Assembly (NCBI GenBank): GCA_018065415.1
Contig: JAGHTI010000037.1
Span: forward strand, 1 to 37,824
DNA length: 37,824 bases
Reading direction: 5' to 3'
DNA from: Candidatus Equicola stercoris
Lineage (GTDB): Bacteria; Bacteroidota; Bacteroidia; Bacteroidales; Bacteroidaceae
Positions 9,060 to 18,400 of this stretch are shown in pieces (position 1 is the first letter of the stretch; every line of letters starts with the position of its first letter). Both the position numbers and the translations under genes were made by a program. A model generated the notes under the pieces. That model was not told the origin of the DNA. It saw only the letters and a list, made by a program, of their open reading frames with translations, and ran no database searches.

Positions 9060-9498
9060 AGAGGCGGCATTCGCAAAACTTGCAGCACAATGCTCTGCTG
9101 CAGAGTGCTGTACCAACGACATTGAGAACAAGATGAGGCGTTGGGAAATGGATGAGGCAAGCAGCAAAAAGATAATACAACGTCTCTTGGATGAACATTT
9201 CATAGACAATACACGCTACTGCCGTGCATTTATAAAAGATAAGATCATGTTCAACCGATGGGGACGCAGAAAGATAGAAGAGGCATTGTATGCCAAACAT
9301 ATACCAAAAGACATCTCTACACCGATATTCGAAGAATTCGATGAAGAAAATTATCTGAACACCCTTCGCGACTTGCTCGTTGCTCGTGGTAGAACGATAA
9401 AGGCAAAAGATGACTATGACATGCGAAACAAACTGATTCGCTTTGCACTACAACGCGGATTCAGCATGGGAGATATACTTTCGGTAATTGATGATTAA
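9046..9498 (+). CDS. recX: Regulatory protein RecX
   Basis: The 150-residue protein matches RecX, a modulator that binds inside the RecA filament groove and limits its activity. It shows the three-helix repeat pattern: an N-terminal repeat (EEAAFAKLAAQCSAAE), a second with DEHFIDNTRYCRAFIKDK, followed by RWGRRKIEEALYAKHIP, and a third repeat ending RGFSMGDILSVIDD. The length is typical. The ATG lies 14 bases inside the sirtuin gene, so the two are translated in an overlapping arrangement. recA is not in this window. No other in-frame start would avoid the overlap without losing the first helix. Confidence 0.93.
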   Translation: MKYSEEAAFAKLAAQCSAAECCTNDIENKMRRWEMDEASSKKIIQRLLDEHFIDNTRYCRAFIKDKIMFNRWGRRKIEEALYAKHIPKDISTPIFEEFDEENYLNTLRDLLVARGRTIKAKDDYDMRNKLIRFALQRGFSMGDILSVIDD

Positions 9499-9542
9499 TC
9501 ATCTGCCATAACTTTCCACAGGATTAAAACTTATAAGACTAT

Positions 9543-11171
9543 ATGAAAACCGTTGTAATTAGTATTTTAATGTGTCTGTCATCAACGATTGCATCTGCAC
9601 AAGTTGAGCGTTGGGGAATGTTTGAAACCTCGTTGACAGCACCATTGACGGAAGAAAATCCTTTCAATGTAGAACTGAAAGCAATATTTGAAAATGCTGA
9701 TACTGCTATCATCGTCAATGGCTATTATGACGGTATTGACAAAAAGACAAGACAAGGCATTTGGCGCATACGCTTCATGCCGATGAGGGAGGGCGAATGG
9801 CACTTTGTGACAATATCTGACACTCATGGTCTGAACGGAAAAAACGGGCATTTTTCATGTATTGCACCATCTGCAAATAATCATGGACCGGTGATGGTGG
9901 ATGAGACAGGACTGCATTTCAGATATGCTGATGGAAAACGTTTCATGCCAGTAGGCACTACCAGTTACGATTGGATGCATGCCACCAATGACCACCGTTT
10001 TGGCAATTTTGACAAAGGTCTCACCATACAGGAACAAACGTTGAAATCGCTAGAAATGTCAGGTTTCAACAAAATTCGTTCTTTGCTACTTGTACATAAT
10101 TTTGATAAATCATACCCAGAACCTGACATCTTTCCGTTTGAGCGTAAGGGAGATGGTTGGGATTGGACTCGCCTCAATCCTCGCTACTTCGACCATGTGG
10201 AAAAATACACACTACAACTGATGCAACTCGGCATTGAACAGGACCTCATACTATTTCATCCTTATGATGAAGGACGCTGGGGCTTTGATGCCATGCCACG
10301 CGAGGCAGGAGTGTTGTTGTGTAAATATGTCACAGCACGTTTCGGTGCGATACGCAATATATGGTGGAGTATGGCAAATGAATATGATGGACTGAAAAAA
10401 CAACCGAAAGATGTATGGGACGTATGGACATATGCTGTAATAGACAATGATCCTTATCATCATCTTATATCAATACACTCCTTTACTGCACAGTATTACA
10501 AATACTGGGATAGCAGATATACACACTGCTCCATTCAAGACCAGGCTCCAGTAGAGGTACAAGGGGGTGCTGCTATCGTGCGTAACATCTATAAGAAACC
10601 TGTCATCTTTGACGAGATATGCTATGAGGGGGACATGACTTCTCGTTGGGGGTGTCTGACAGGTGAGGAAGAACTCTATCGTATGTGGCAGGCGTATGTG
10701 TGCGGAACTTATGCTACACATGCAGAGTGTTTTCAGTATGGCAACCCACACGATTTCAGCCATGACTTCCTTGCTGTAGGTGGCAAGTGGATGGGAGAAT
10801 CATGGAAACGAATAAAATTCATGCGCAGCATACTTGATGACATGGAATACCCTATGTATCTGGCAGATTCCAGTTGGGACCCTTACACCTCTGCCTGTGG
10901 ACCAAACTGTTATATGGTTTATCTTGGCAAGCAGAAAGTGAAAGAGTGGGCGTTCAACCTACCTGCCAAAAATTCATCTTTCCCACGTCTAAAAGGAGGA
11001 GAACAGTTCAAGGTAGAAATAATAGACACATGGAATATGACCATAACTGAATGTCCTATCATCTTTGAGACTACACGAAGCGGACATTATCGTATGGCAG
11101 ATAAAGAAAATAGGGTAGTACCACTCACGGAACAACCCTATCTCCTACTGCGTATCAAACGCATAAATTGA
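9543..11171 (+). CDS. Secreted glycoside hydrolase of the DUF5060/DUF4038 (DUF5605) type
   Basis: The 542-residue protein begins with a signal peptide (MKTVVISILMCLSSTIASAQ). An N-terminal beta-sandwich resembling DUF5060 (about residues 20-110) ends with WRIRFMPMREGEWHF. A TIM-barrel resembling DUF4038 starts at FMPVGTTSYDWMHA. Candidate catalytic acids are in WWSMANEYDGL (acid/base) and VIFDEICYEGD (nucleophile), as in clan A glycosidases. The C-terminal beta domain (MVYLGKQKVKEWAFNLP) resembles DUF5605. It should act on plant or host glycans in the periplasm or outside the cell; the substrate cannot be named. It starts 44 bases after recX and converges on the GH2 gene with 6 bases between stops. 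Both being exported glycosidases suggests a shared substrate, but no SusC/SusD pair is present. Confidence 0.82.
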   Translation: MKTVVISILMCLSSTIASAQVERWGMFETSLTAPLTEENPFNVELKAIFENADTAIIVNGYYDGIDKKTRQGIWRIRFMPMREGEWHFVTISDTHGLNGKNGHFSCIAPSANNHGPVMVDETGLHFRYADGKRFMPVGTTSYDWMHATNDHRFGNFDKGLTIQEQTLKSLEMSGFNKIRSLLLVHNFDKSYPEPDIFPFERKGDGWDWTRLNPRYFDHVEKYTLQLMQLGIEQDLILFHPYDEGRWGFDAMPREAGVLLCKYVTARFGAIRNIWWSMANEYDGLKKQPKDVWDVWTYAVIDNDPYHHLISIHSFTAQYYKYWDSRYTHCSIQDQAPVEVQGGAAIVRNIYKKPVIFDEICYEGDMTSRWGCLTGEEELYRMWQAYVCGTYATHAECFQYGNPHDFSHDFLAVGGKWMGESWKRIKFMRSILDDMEYPMYLADSSWDPYTSACGPNCYMVYLGKQKVKEWAFNLPAKNSSFPRLKGGEQFKVEIIDTWNMTITECPIIFETTRSGHYRMADKENRVVPLTEQPYLLLRIKRIN

Positions 11172-11177
11172 TTACTC

Positions 11178-13652
11178 TTATTTCGTAACGCCGAAGTCTT
11201 GCTGCTGCTTCTCCACCTCATCGAGAAGACGGCGTCTTTCTGATTCGGATATCGTAGGAACAGATTGTCCACTAGGTTTCATCTCCTCAGATGATTTTAT
11301 AGTAGTCGTCTTTTCATAACATGTCGGCAATTCCGCTGGCACACTATGGATGGTGATGGTGTCGGCAGATGGTGCATGTATGCCCTCAAAGGTAGGACGG
11401 GCTATGATGGTGATATCTCCAGGAGTATTCGTCGCCTGTATCAATATAGGTGCGCTACCCCATTCTACAGTGCGAGGATTGGCACCGATGGAAGCATCTC
11501 CAATAATATGTCCTTCACCTACGACAGTAAACGATACCTGTTCTTTAGCCAAACGTCTTACATTGCCATTATCATCGGTGATTTCGGCAATAATGACAAT
11601 AAAGTCAGACCCATTGGCAACAAGTTCTTTCCCATTTTTGTCAGCATGAAGACGTATCTTCGTTGAACGGCGTGACGGCATCTTCTTTTCGGTACATACT
11701 ATCTTACCGTCCTTGAAACCCTCTGCCAGCAAGGAAACCCTCTGCCAGTTGCGTTGCTTATAGGAGTATTCTCTCGCCTTCCAGAAGTCCCAAAAGCCTT
11801 TGAATACTGCAGGACTACCCGATAATGTCTGTACCATATCACCTTCCAAAGCAGTAAGTCGTACAGAGTCGCAGTTGTTGAAGATGACAACATCCTCTCC
11901 CGAACATTGTGTCATCTCATTTGCAATGAACAGATATGGTTCCGTACTGATAAGACTGTTTGCCTTGAATGCGGCAAGGGCATATTTTGGTTGACGGAAA
12001 GCATCGTATATTCCCCCGAAATAAGGGTCAGGATGATAGCCTCTCTGATGGTCGAAAGGATGCCATTGGCAACCACCTATGAACTGTCTGCTGTCGGTAA
12101 GCATCTCTTTGTATGTGTTGTCCAGACTCAGTGCAGCATCAAGCATAGCCTTTTCGCCCCAACCACGTGAAGCACGGTTTAAGCAGTTGTGAGCATACCA
12201 GTCATCGACCATCTCACCAAACTCGCGTGTAAAAACACACTTGTCTGAAGGTGTTGTAGATTTTCCAATATCTTCAGGCCATCCATAAAGTACCTCGTAA
12301 TTCTCTTTTACGCCAGCAGAATTCATGTCGGCAGCAGCAACAGGACGTCCAGAAAATGGATATTCATCAATGGTAATCTTATGTGCCTCTATGGCAAAAT
12401 CCTTTGGATAGCGTGTTTCGTTAAGTATCGGTTCCCACATCAGTACGCAAGTATGGTTGCGGTCACGCCTTATTATCTCACGGGTGTTTTTATGTACCTT
12501 TTCTGCAAACTTAGGGTCCTTATTCCAATACTGCCATCCCGGAGTAGGCACAATGACAAAAAGTCCCAATTCATCGCAAGCATCCATGAATGCCGGGTCT
12601 TGTGGATAATGTGCTGCACGGACAATTGTCATGCCAGCATCCTTAAGACGTTTTGCATCACGCCATTGCTGTGTATTCGGTACAGCATTTCCTACATATG
12701 CAAAGTCTTGATGACGGTTGCCACCGATGAGTTTATGATATGGTCTGCCATTGAGCCAAAAGCCATCCTTCCCACGAAATTCAGCCTTGCGTATTCCTGT
12801 CCGCAGTGCCACACCATCAACACATCGCTTACCATCATAAGCCCTTATCTCAATAGTGTATAGATATGGTGTTTCTGGACTCCACAGATGAGGATTCTTT
12901 ACCACTGCTGTCAACCGTCCATCAGAAGATGAAATCTTCTTTATCTGCTTGCCGTCAGCATCTTTTATCACGGTCATAGTTTTCATCTTTGACGGCATGG
13001 TGATGTCAATGACCATCGTTGCACTCTTATCAGAGATATCATCATAATGTACAAACACGTCGTCAATAGCCTTTCTATCCTTACCTATCAGCCACACGTC
13101 ACGGTACATGCCATGATGATAACAGAAGTCAAGTTGTGATTGTTTCTTACCAGGAGGATAAGACTTGTCATCCCTGTTGTCAGCCATCACGGCAACAAGA
13201 CATCTGTCACCAGCCTTTATCCCTTGACTTGTCAAGTCTATCTCTATTGGCAGATAGCCACCCTCATGTTCGCATACAAGGTTACCGTTCACAAACACCT
13301 TTTGCTTACCCATGATAGCCTCAAAATGAATGGTGACATTCTTACCCATCATGTCAGTTGGAACGGTGAAAGACTTTCTGTACCAGCAGATACCCTGATA
13401 GTTTCTGCCACCACTCGCCTCCAAAGGCTCAAGTCGTGCAGTATGTGGAGCACAGACAAAATCCCACTCTTCATCGTTGAAACCAATAGCTTCTGCACCA
13501 ACGACGTCACCTAGATGAAAACGCCATCCCTGATTGAAATCATATACAACACGTCCACTATTCGGGATTTGATAAAAACCAGCCACACTCTGTGCCTGTG
13601 AGCCTATCACACATATACAGACAAAACATAAAAGCAAAATAATCTTTTTCAT
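11178..13652 (-). CDS. Glycoside hydrolase family 2 (beta-galactosidase-like), exported
   Basis: The protein of about 824 residues has a signal peptide (MKKIILLLCFVCICVIGSQAQ). It then shows the GH2 order: sugar-binding jelly roll (NQGWRFHLGD, RNYQGICWYRKSF, YHHGMYRDVWL), Ig-like domain, and TIM barrel from about residue 290 (FWLNGRPYHKLIGGNRHQDF, RAAHYPQDPAFMDACDELGL). The acid/base Glu is in MWEPILNETRYP and the nucleophile Glu in CVFTREFGE. C-terminal Ig-like domains include the DUF4982-type IRLHADKNGKELVANGSDF. Beta-galactosidase is the commonest activity, but beta-glucuronidase or beta-mannosidase remain possible. The ORF track starts at GTG 13658. ATG 13652 is preferred because the signal peptide begins there and a TATCTTTG box ends only six bases upstream, so translation may be leaderless. 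Confidence 0.9.
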   Translation of the reverse strand: MKKIILLLCFVCICVIGSQAQSVAGFYQIPNSGRVVYDFNQGWRFHLGDVVGAEAIGFNDEEWDFVCAPHTARLEPLEASGGRNYQGICWYRKSFTVPTDMMGKNVTIHFEAIMGKQKVFVNGNLVCEHEGGYLPIEIDLTSQGIKAGDRCLVAVMADNRDDKSYPPGKKQSQLDFCYHHGMYRDVWLIGKDRKAIDDVFVHYDDISDKSATMVIDITMPSKMKTMTVIKDADGKQIKKISSSDGRLTAVVKNPHLWSPETPYLYTIEIRAYDGKRCVDGVALRTGIRKAEFRGKDGFWLNGRPYHKLIGGNRHQDFAYVGNAVPNTQQWRDAKRLKDAGMTIVRAAHYPQDPAFMDACDELGLFVIVPTPGWQYWNKDPKFAEKVHKNTREIIRRDRNHTCVLMWEPILNETRYPKDFAIEAHKITIDEYPFSGRPVAAADMNSAGVKENYEVLYGWPEDIGKSTTPSDKCVFTREFGEMVDDWYAHNCLNRASRGWGEKAMLDAALSLDNTYKEMLTDSRQFIGGCQWHPFDHQRGYHPDPYFGGIYDAFRQPKYALAAFKANSLISTEPYLFIANEMTQCSGEDVVIFNNCDSVRLTALEGDMVQTLSGSPAVFKGFWDFWKAREYSYKQRNWQRVSLLAEGFKDGKIVCTEKKMPSRRSTKIRLHADKNGKELVANGSDFIVIIAEITDDNGNVRRLAKEQVSFTVVGEGHIIGDASIGANPRTVEWGSAPILIQATNTPGDITIIARPTFEGIHAPSADTITIHSVPAELPTCYEKTTTIKSSEEMKPSGQSVPTISESERRRLLDEVEKQQQDFGVTK

Positions 13653-13657
13653 GACCA

Positions 13658-13665
13658 CAAAGATA
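13658..13665 (-). promoter_or_regulatory. -7 box (TATCTTTG) immediately before the GH2 gene
   Basis: On the minus strand a perfect TATCTTTG is followed by five bases and then the ATG at 13652. The -33 element is weak (TATTG at 13685-13681, spacer about 15). With transcription usually beginning a few bases after the -7 box, the mRNA would start at or next to the start codon. Confidence 0.5.
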
Positions 13666-13713
13666 CAAAAGTTTTTTTATCAATACAGATATGCTGTTTA
13701 TAATTTTTTTTCC

Positions 13714-13721
13714 TAATTTTG
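13714..13721 (+). promoter_or_regulatory. ddh: -7 box (TAATTTTG) for ddh
   Basis: TAATTTTG matches TAnnTTTG and lies 29 bases before the ddh ATG at 13751. No good TTTG is present at the -33 position (TGTT-like sequence there). It faces the opposite way from the GH2 -7 box, the two boxes being only about 50 bases apart. Confidence 0.45.
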
Positions 13722-13750
13722 CACAGATATACCAAATACACAATGTAGAT

Positions 13751-14653
13751 ATGGATAAACTCAGAGTTGCAATCGTAGGTTTTGGAAATATAGGGAAATA
13801 CGCCCTTCAGGCATTGGAAGCAGCAGAAGATATGGAAGTGGCAGGCGTGGTAAGACGTACCGTCAGTGGGCACCAACCGAAAGAGATTGATGGCATATAT
13901 CCCATTGTGACAGATATCAAGGAACTGGGACATGTCGATGTCGCCATCCTCTCAACACCTAGTCGCCAATGCAAGGAGTTTGCACAACAGATACTACCAT
14001 TGGGAATAAATACCGTTGACAGTTTCGACATCCATACATCCGTATGCCAATACCGCGAAGAACTGATGAAGATAAACCACCAGACAGGTACCGTTTCCAT
14101 CATCTCAGCAGGATGGGACCCAGGCACAGACTCCATCGTCAGAGCTCTCATGCAAGGCTTGGCACCAAAAGGACTGACCTACACTAACTTCGGACCTGGC
14201 ATGAGTATGGGACATTCTGTATGTGTAAAAAGTAAGGAGGGAGTAAAAGATGCACTCTCCATGACAATACCGAAGGGGGAAGGAGTCCATCGCCGTATGG
14301 TATATGTGGAACTCGAACAAGGTGCAGACCTGGAAACCGTAACAAAACTGATAAAAGAAGATCCATATTTCGTCAATGATGAAACATACGTGATGCAAGT
14401 CGATAACATCGATGAAATCAAGGATATGGGACATGGTGTCAACCTAGTACGCAAAGGTGTCAGCGGACAGACTCAGAACCAACTCATGGAGTTCAATATG
14501 CGTATCAACAATCCTGCACTTACAGGACAGATACTCGTCAACATGGCACGTGCCACAATGCATCAACAGCCAGGATGCTACACCATGATAGAGATTCCTG
14601 TCATAGATATGCTACCAGGAAACCGAGAAGAACTGATAGCAAAACTCGTCTAA
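13751..14653 (+). CDS. ddh: meso-Diaminopimelate D-dehydrogenase
   Basis: Starting at the ATG of MDKLRVAIVGFGNIGKYALQ gives 300 residues, the usual size. The extra 20 residues in the ORF track are hydrophobic noise overlapping the promoter. The Rossmann motif GFGNIG is followed by VAILSTPS, the ISAGWDPGTDSI substrate-binding segment and NFGPGMSMGHS, which match the characterised Corynebacterium enzyme family. It interconverts meso-2,6-diaminopimelate and L-tetrahydrodipicolinate with NADP(H), a one-step route to the peptidoglycan and lysine precursor. It stands alone with its own promoter, divergent from the GH2 gene and 62 bases before the guanine deaminase gene. Confidence 0.95.
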   Translation: MDKLRVAIVGFGNIGKYALQALEAAEDMEVAGVVRRTVSGHQPKEIDGIYPIVTDIKELGHVDVAILSTPSRQCKEFAQQILPLGINTVDSFDIHTSVCQYREELMKINHQTGTVSIISAGWDPGTDSIVRALMQGLAPKGLTYTNFGPGMSMGHSVCVKSKEGVKDALSMTIPKGEGVHRRMVYVELEQGADLETVTKLIKEDPYFVNDETYVMQVDNIDEIKDMGHGVNLVRKGVSGQTQNQLMEFNMRINNPALTGQILVNMARATMHQQPGCYTMIEIPVIDMLPGNREELIAKLV

Positions 14654-14666
14654 TAGCTCACAACCA

Positions 14667-14711
14667 TTAAACCTTTAAACCTTTAAACCTTTAAACTTTT
14701 AAACCTTTATA
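14667..14711 (+). repeat. Tandem CTTTAAAC octamer repeats before the deaminase gene
   Basis: The sequence contains CTTTAAAC three times head to tail, then TTTTAAAC and a degenerate CTTTATAAC, so about five units of 8-9 bases. It fills most of the gap between ddh and the deaminase and ends 4 bases before that gene's ATG, so it would form the 5' leader or translation initiation region. Confidence 0.75.
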
Positions 14712-14715
14712 ACCT

Positions 14716-15183
14716 ATGACCAAAGAAGATTTTATGCGCAGAGCAATTGCACTCTCAAAGGATAGCGTCCTCAACGGAGGAGGTCCTTTTGGTGCAGTCA
14801 TCGTAAAAAACAATGAAATAATCGCAGAAGCGAGCAATTGTGTCACCATCGACAACGACCCAACGGCACATGCCGAGGTGTCAGCCATCCGTAAGGCAGC
14901 ACAAAGGCTAGGAACCTTCGATCTCTCAGGATGTGAGATATACACCAGTTGCGAACCATGCCCTATGTGTTTCGGAGCAATATATTGGGCACATATTGAC
15001 AAAATCTATTATGCCAACGACAAGGAAGATGCAGCAAAGATAGGTTTTGACGATGCTTTCATCTATGAAGAGATAGAACGTCCAATAGACAACCGTCATA
15101 AACCATCAGAACAGATATTGCACCCTGAAGCCCTGAAGGTATTCCGTCTATGGGATGAGAAAGAAGATAAGGCAGAATATTGA
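14716..15183 (+). CDS. guaD: Guanine deaminase (nucleoside deaminase family)
   Basis: The 155-residue cytidine-deaminase-fold protein has zinc ligands in TAHAEVSAIRKA (His and catalytic Glu) and TSCEPCPMCFGAIYWA (two Cys). Its pattern follows Bacillus subtilis GuaD closely: GGPFGAVIVKNNEIIAE, NDPTAHAEV, IYYANDKEDAAKIGFDDAFIYEEI. That points to guanine deamination to xanthine rather than tRNA adenosine deamination (TadA). The GFDD-F-Y segment at the C-terminus is a GuaD trait. The start lies just after CTTTAAAC repeats. The protein lacks a signal peptide and should act in the cytoplasm in purine salvage. No purine genes are adjacent. Confidence 0.88.
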   Translation: MTKEDFMRRAIALSKDSVLNGGGPFGAVIVKNNEIIAEASNCVTIDNDPTAHAEVSAIRKAAQRLGTFDLSGCEIYTSCEPCPMCFGAIYWAHIDKIYYANDKEDAAKIGFDDAFIYEEIERPIDNRHKPSEQILHPEALKVFRLWDEKEDKAEY

Positions 15184-15232
15184 TATAATTACTATTTTTT
15201 GCTGTAAAAAGTAGTAATACATTTTTTATTTG

Positions 15233-15240
15233 TACCTTTG
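15233..15240 (+). promoter_or_regulatory. -7 box (TACCTTTG) for tRNA-Ser
   Basis: TACCTTTG fits TAnnTTTG and lies 13 bases before the mature 5' end of the tRNA. No TTTG with correct spacing was seen upstream, so only half of the promoter is supported. Confidence 0.5.
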
Positions 15241-15253
15241 CATTTACTTTTAA

Positions 15254-15339
15254 GGAAGGATGGCAGAGTGGTCGATTGCGCTGGTCTCGAAAACCGGTAT
15301 ACGGTTCCCGTATCGGGGGTTCGAATCCCCCTTCTTCCG
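15254..15339 (+). tRNA. tRNA-Ser (anticodon CGA)
   Basis: The 86-base molecule folds as a class II tRNA. The acceptor stem GGAAGGA pairs with TTCTTCC (one G-U pair) and the discriminator base is G. The anticodon stem CTGGT/ACCGG encloses loop CTCGAAA with anticodon CGA, which reads UCG serine codons. The long variable arm ATACGG-TTC-CCGTAT is a perfect six-pair stem typical of tRNA-Ser. The T-arm GGGGG-TTCGAAT-CCCCC is complete. CCA is not encoded (CAG follows). The last 16 bases of the tRNA plus five more are repeated downstream at 15405. Confidence 0.95.
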
Positions 15340-15344
15340 CAGAG
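15324..15344 (+). repeat. Direct repeat copy 1: 3' end of tRNA-Ser (att-like)
   Basis: The 21 bases beginning AATCCCCCTTCTTCCGCAGA (then G) cover half of the T-arm, the acceptor 3' strand, the discriminator and five flanking bases. An identical copy is at 15405-15425. tRNA 3' ends are common attachment sites for integrases. Confidence 0.8.
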
Positions 15345-15404
15345 TCATAAGGACTGAAGTTTACTTCAAGGACAATGACCAAGGAAGCAAAGGGATCATG
15401 AAAT

Positions 15405-15425
15405 AATCCCCCTTCTTCCGCAGAG
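15405..15425 (+). repeat. Direct repeat copy 2: duplicated tRNA-Ser 3' end (att-like scar)
   Basis: This is an exact 21-base match to 15324-15344, offset by 81 bp. Only 60 bp lie between the copies, with no gene. That spacer contains a perfect dyad TGAAGT-TT-ACTTCA (15355-15368) bracketed by two AAGGAC motifs. It resembles the remains of an excised or decayed integrated element. Confidence 0.75.
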
Positions 15426-15429
15426 AAGA

Positions 15430-15461
15430 CTCAACAATAGGTTTTGTAGAGCCTTTTTTTT
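15430..15461 (+). terminator. Rho-independent terminator downstream of tRNA-Ser
   Basis: CTC-a-ACAA and TTGT-a-GAG form a stem with one A-A mismatch around a six-base loop, followed by CC and eight T residues. It lies after the second copy of the tRNA 3' end and just before the sprA stop codon, so it ends the tRNA transcript before it runs into antisense sprA. The stem is weak. Confidence 0.5.
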
Positions 15462-15467
15462 ATGCCA

Positions 15468-18400
15468 TTATCTTGTGAGAGAGAACTTTACACTGATACC
15501 AAAATCATGAGTGGTAGTTGGATAACTACTGGATGAAAGCAATGGTGTATTCTGTTGCATATCGTAGTATGCACTCATGGTGAGAAGTTTGGATAGTGTA
15601 TAGTCCGCACTGAACGTAATCTTTGTTGCCTTATTACCACTGCTGGCGTTGCTTTCCATGTTGGCGATGTCGCGCACAAGTGTTGCCTGGTTGCGCAGGC
15701 TAATGTCGAACCGCAGATTAAGATCGTGATTCATACCTTTATTACTGGTGCTGGTGCGTGTAGATTCGCCATTAGCATTGTTGGCATTTTTCCCTTTCTT
15801 GTTCTTGGCAGCAATCTTGCGTGCGCTCTTCTTATAACCGAAAAGGTCTATGTCATTTATCTTATAGCCCATACCGAACACCCAGTCTTTGGATGTTGCT
15901 TCGTTTATCTGCACAGATGTCATTGAGAGATTGAGAACACGAGTGGTCTTATACTCTGCCTTGAAGGTCATATTGTTTTGCAACGTGACATCTATTCCTA
16001 TTAGTGGAGAGAAGGCTTCGTTGATGCTGACAGTGGAGATATTATACATTGAACTCGGCACTGGGAGGGATGTGCTGGCACTGTTTACAAATCCGAGGTC
16101 GCCCATATATTCGAGCCATGAGGAGAAACTGCTGTAGGAGCCTACAGAGTATATGCTCTTATATGCGTGATTTACATTGACACTCTTGAAGTGTTCATTG
16201 AACCATTTCAGTTTCTGCAATCCCGAATAGCGTATTGTCCAGTTCGGGAGCATACGCCATATTGATGGGAAGAAGTCGAGGTCGCTACCTCCACCGCAGT
16301 ATGCGGAGAGGAAAGCTGGCACCATGACATCGGCACTGTATTTGTTTATCGTTCCGTTCTTCGGGTCGAAAGTCTTGCCTTCGAGGATTGTTCCCTTCGG
16401 ATATTTAGCATTGAGATACTGGTGTTCTACAAGAGATTGGTATCTGTCAAGCGACTGGCAGAACTTTTCGAAAGTCTTGGAATAATATCCATCGCTGGCA
16501 CTACCCATACCTTCAAATGCGCTGCCGATGGATATGGTGGTCATGGAGAACATGCCACTGTGGGTGGTAGGATTACCTTCGTACATGTACTGTATGCTCT
16601 TGTTGCGTGTCATAGTACGACTTGCGTTGAGGTCTATCTTGAAGTCACGGAATGGTTCAAGGGTGACACGTACCTGTAGGTCTTCGCTGCTACTAGTGGT
16701 AGATGGAGTGGCTATGCTGTCGGTGCAGAGGAGCCATCCATTGTCGCGTGCTTTGTCTATATAGGAGTCATCAATAAAACCGAAGGCAAAGTCGAGTCCA
16801 GGACTAAGAACATTGCCATTACGCTGTCCGAAGAAATTGCCTACATTCGGCATGAAGCCCGGTAATGCCATGGCATAGTTGTTACGATATGATATGCTAG
16901 CATTGCGTGCCATCATCAGCACTCGTGCTACGGACTGGCTGACGCGGTACCACGTCTGGTTTTCCAAAGGTTCCTTTGCTGCTACACTGACCTTGATGTC
17001 TATGGAGTCGTGGTTGAGAATACGTATCTTGTTTTCATCGAGTACCTTATACTTTATTGGGTACGTGTTGCCATTCTTTGTTTTGGCGGTAACGATGATG
17101 CGTTTTGTATTCTTTCCGTGACTCACCTCAACGGTACTGTCGGTAAGATGTATCTCTTTTGCAAAAACAGCCGGTTTCTTCGTAGTTGTCTGACTCTTCA
17201 ATGCTTGCGGTGATCTACTCGATTTAGTACGATTGTTTGTACGGCGTATGGCTTGTGCAAAACGTTTGTTGGTCTTATCAAGGAATGGTATGAGATTGTA
17301 GAGTTTCTCAAGATTAAGTTTTCCGTTGATATTCAACGTACGCGTAGAGTTGATGGTGTTTCCCAACGACGTACCGTCTTCCAGTTCTGTTCCACGCGAC
17401 CAGTTATAAGATGCGTTGTATGATGCATCGGCAGTGAGCCATTCAAAGATTGGCAGTTTGTTGAGAGGCAACTGGTAAGAGGCTGTGAAGTTCTGCTGAT
17501 ATTTCAGCGGTGTTCCCCATCCGCATATACTATTCCATACGGAGTCTTTCCATGCCTCATACCTGTCAGGATAGAGGTCTTTGTTGACAGGTGTATATGG
17601 TTCTTCTATCTGTGCATCTGTAGCACTTTGGAAATTCATGTGAAGGTTTTTCGTAATATCCCAACGCATGGCGAAATCCCTATTCCAAAGGAACTGTTCG
17701 GAGAATGTCACAGGCAGACGGTCATTAAGATTTTCCATATCACGCTCCTGCAGTTCGTAGTAGTCGCGTTTCATCTCGGTATTGAAGGAGATGTTCTGCG
17801 GGATGTAGTTGAAACCAAACTCTTTCACTATCCTCAACCACTTGCTCTTACCTTTTAGGGACTTACCAGGTTCTAGTGGCTTATAGACTGGTGTATAGGA
17901 ATAGTTGACAGCACCTCGCCAGTTATCTTCACGTTCATAGATGGTGGTCTTACCTGTAGTATATTTATGCGAATGACTATAGGAGAATGCAAAGTTGCCT
18001 GGGTCGTATGGCATAGGATGACGCTTGGTGGTGATGCCCACCTTTGCATTGGAGATGGAGATGTTACGGTTGGTGACATTAGTGATGGCAATAGACTCTA
18101 CGGAGTCTTTATCATGGCTGTTCATAGCCTCCAGAGCATCATCGAGTTCCATGTCGGTGTCGAGTGGATTGTATTTTGGTTTCGTCTTCTCCTGCGTAAC
18201 GGAATAGTAGAATGGTATCGTTACCTTTGCTTTCTCTGGGAAGAATTTTCCCAGTTCAAAACTTGCTGTGATATCATAACGTGAATAGTTGTCGGTAGAA
18301 CGGTCCATCTGTCCTTGTTCCAGTCCTCCGAAGCCTTGTGTCTCAACACGTCCTGCAAGGTTCAGTGAACCAAAGTCAGAGAGTTGTAGATTGAGTGTTC

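Noticed and set aside
13691-13750. Longer N-terminus for ddh in the ORF track
   Set aside because: The extra residues (MLFIIFFPNFAQIYQIHNVD) overlap the -7 box, and the family normally begins at KLRVAIVGFGN. The start at 13751 is used.
15405-15425. Second tRNA-Ser gene
   Set aside because: Only the last part of the T-arm and acceptor strand is present. There is no D-arm, anticodon arm or 5' acceptor strand, so it is a duplicated end, not a gene.
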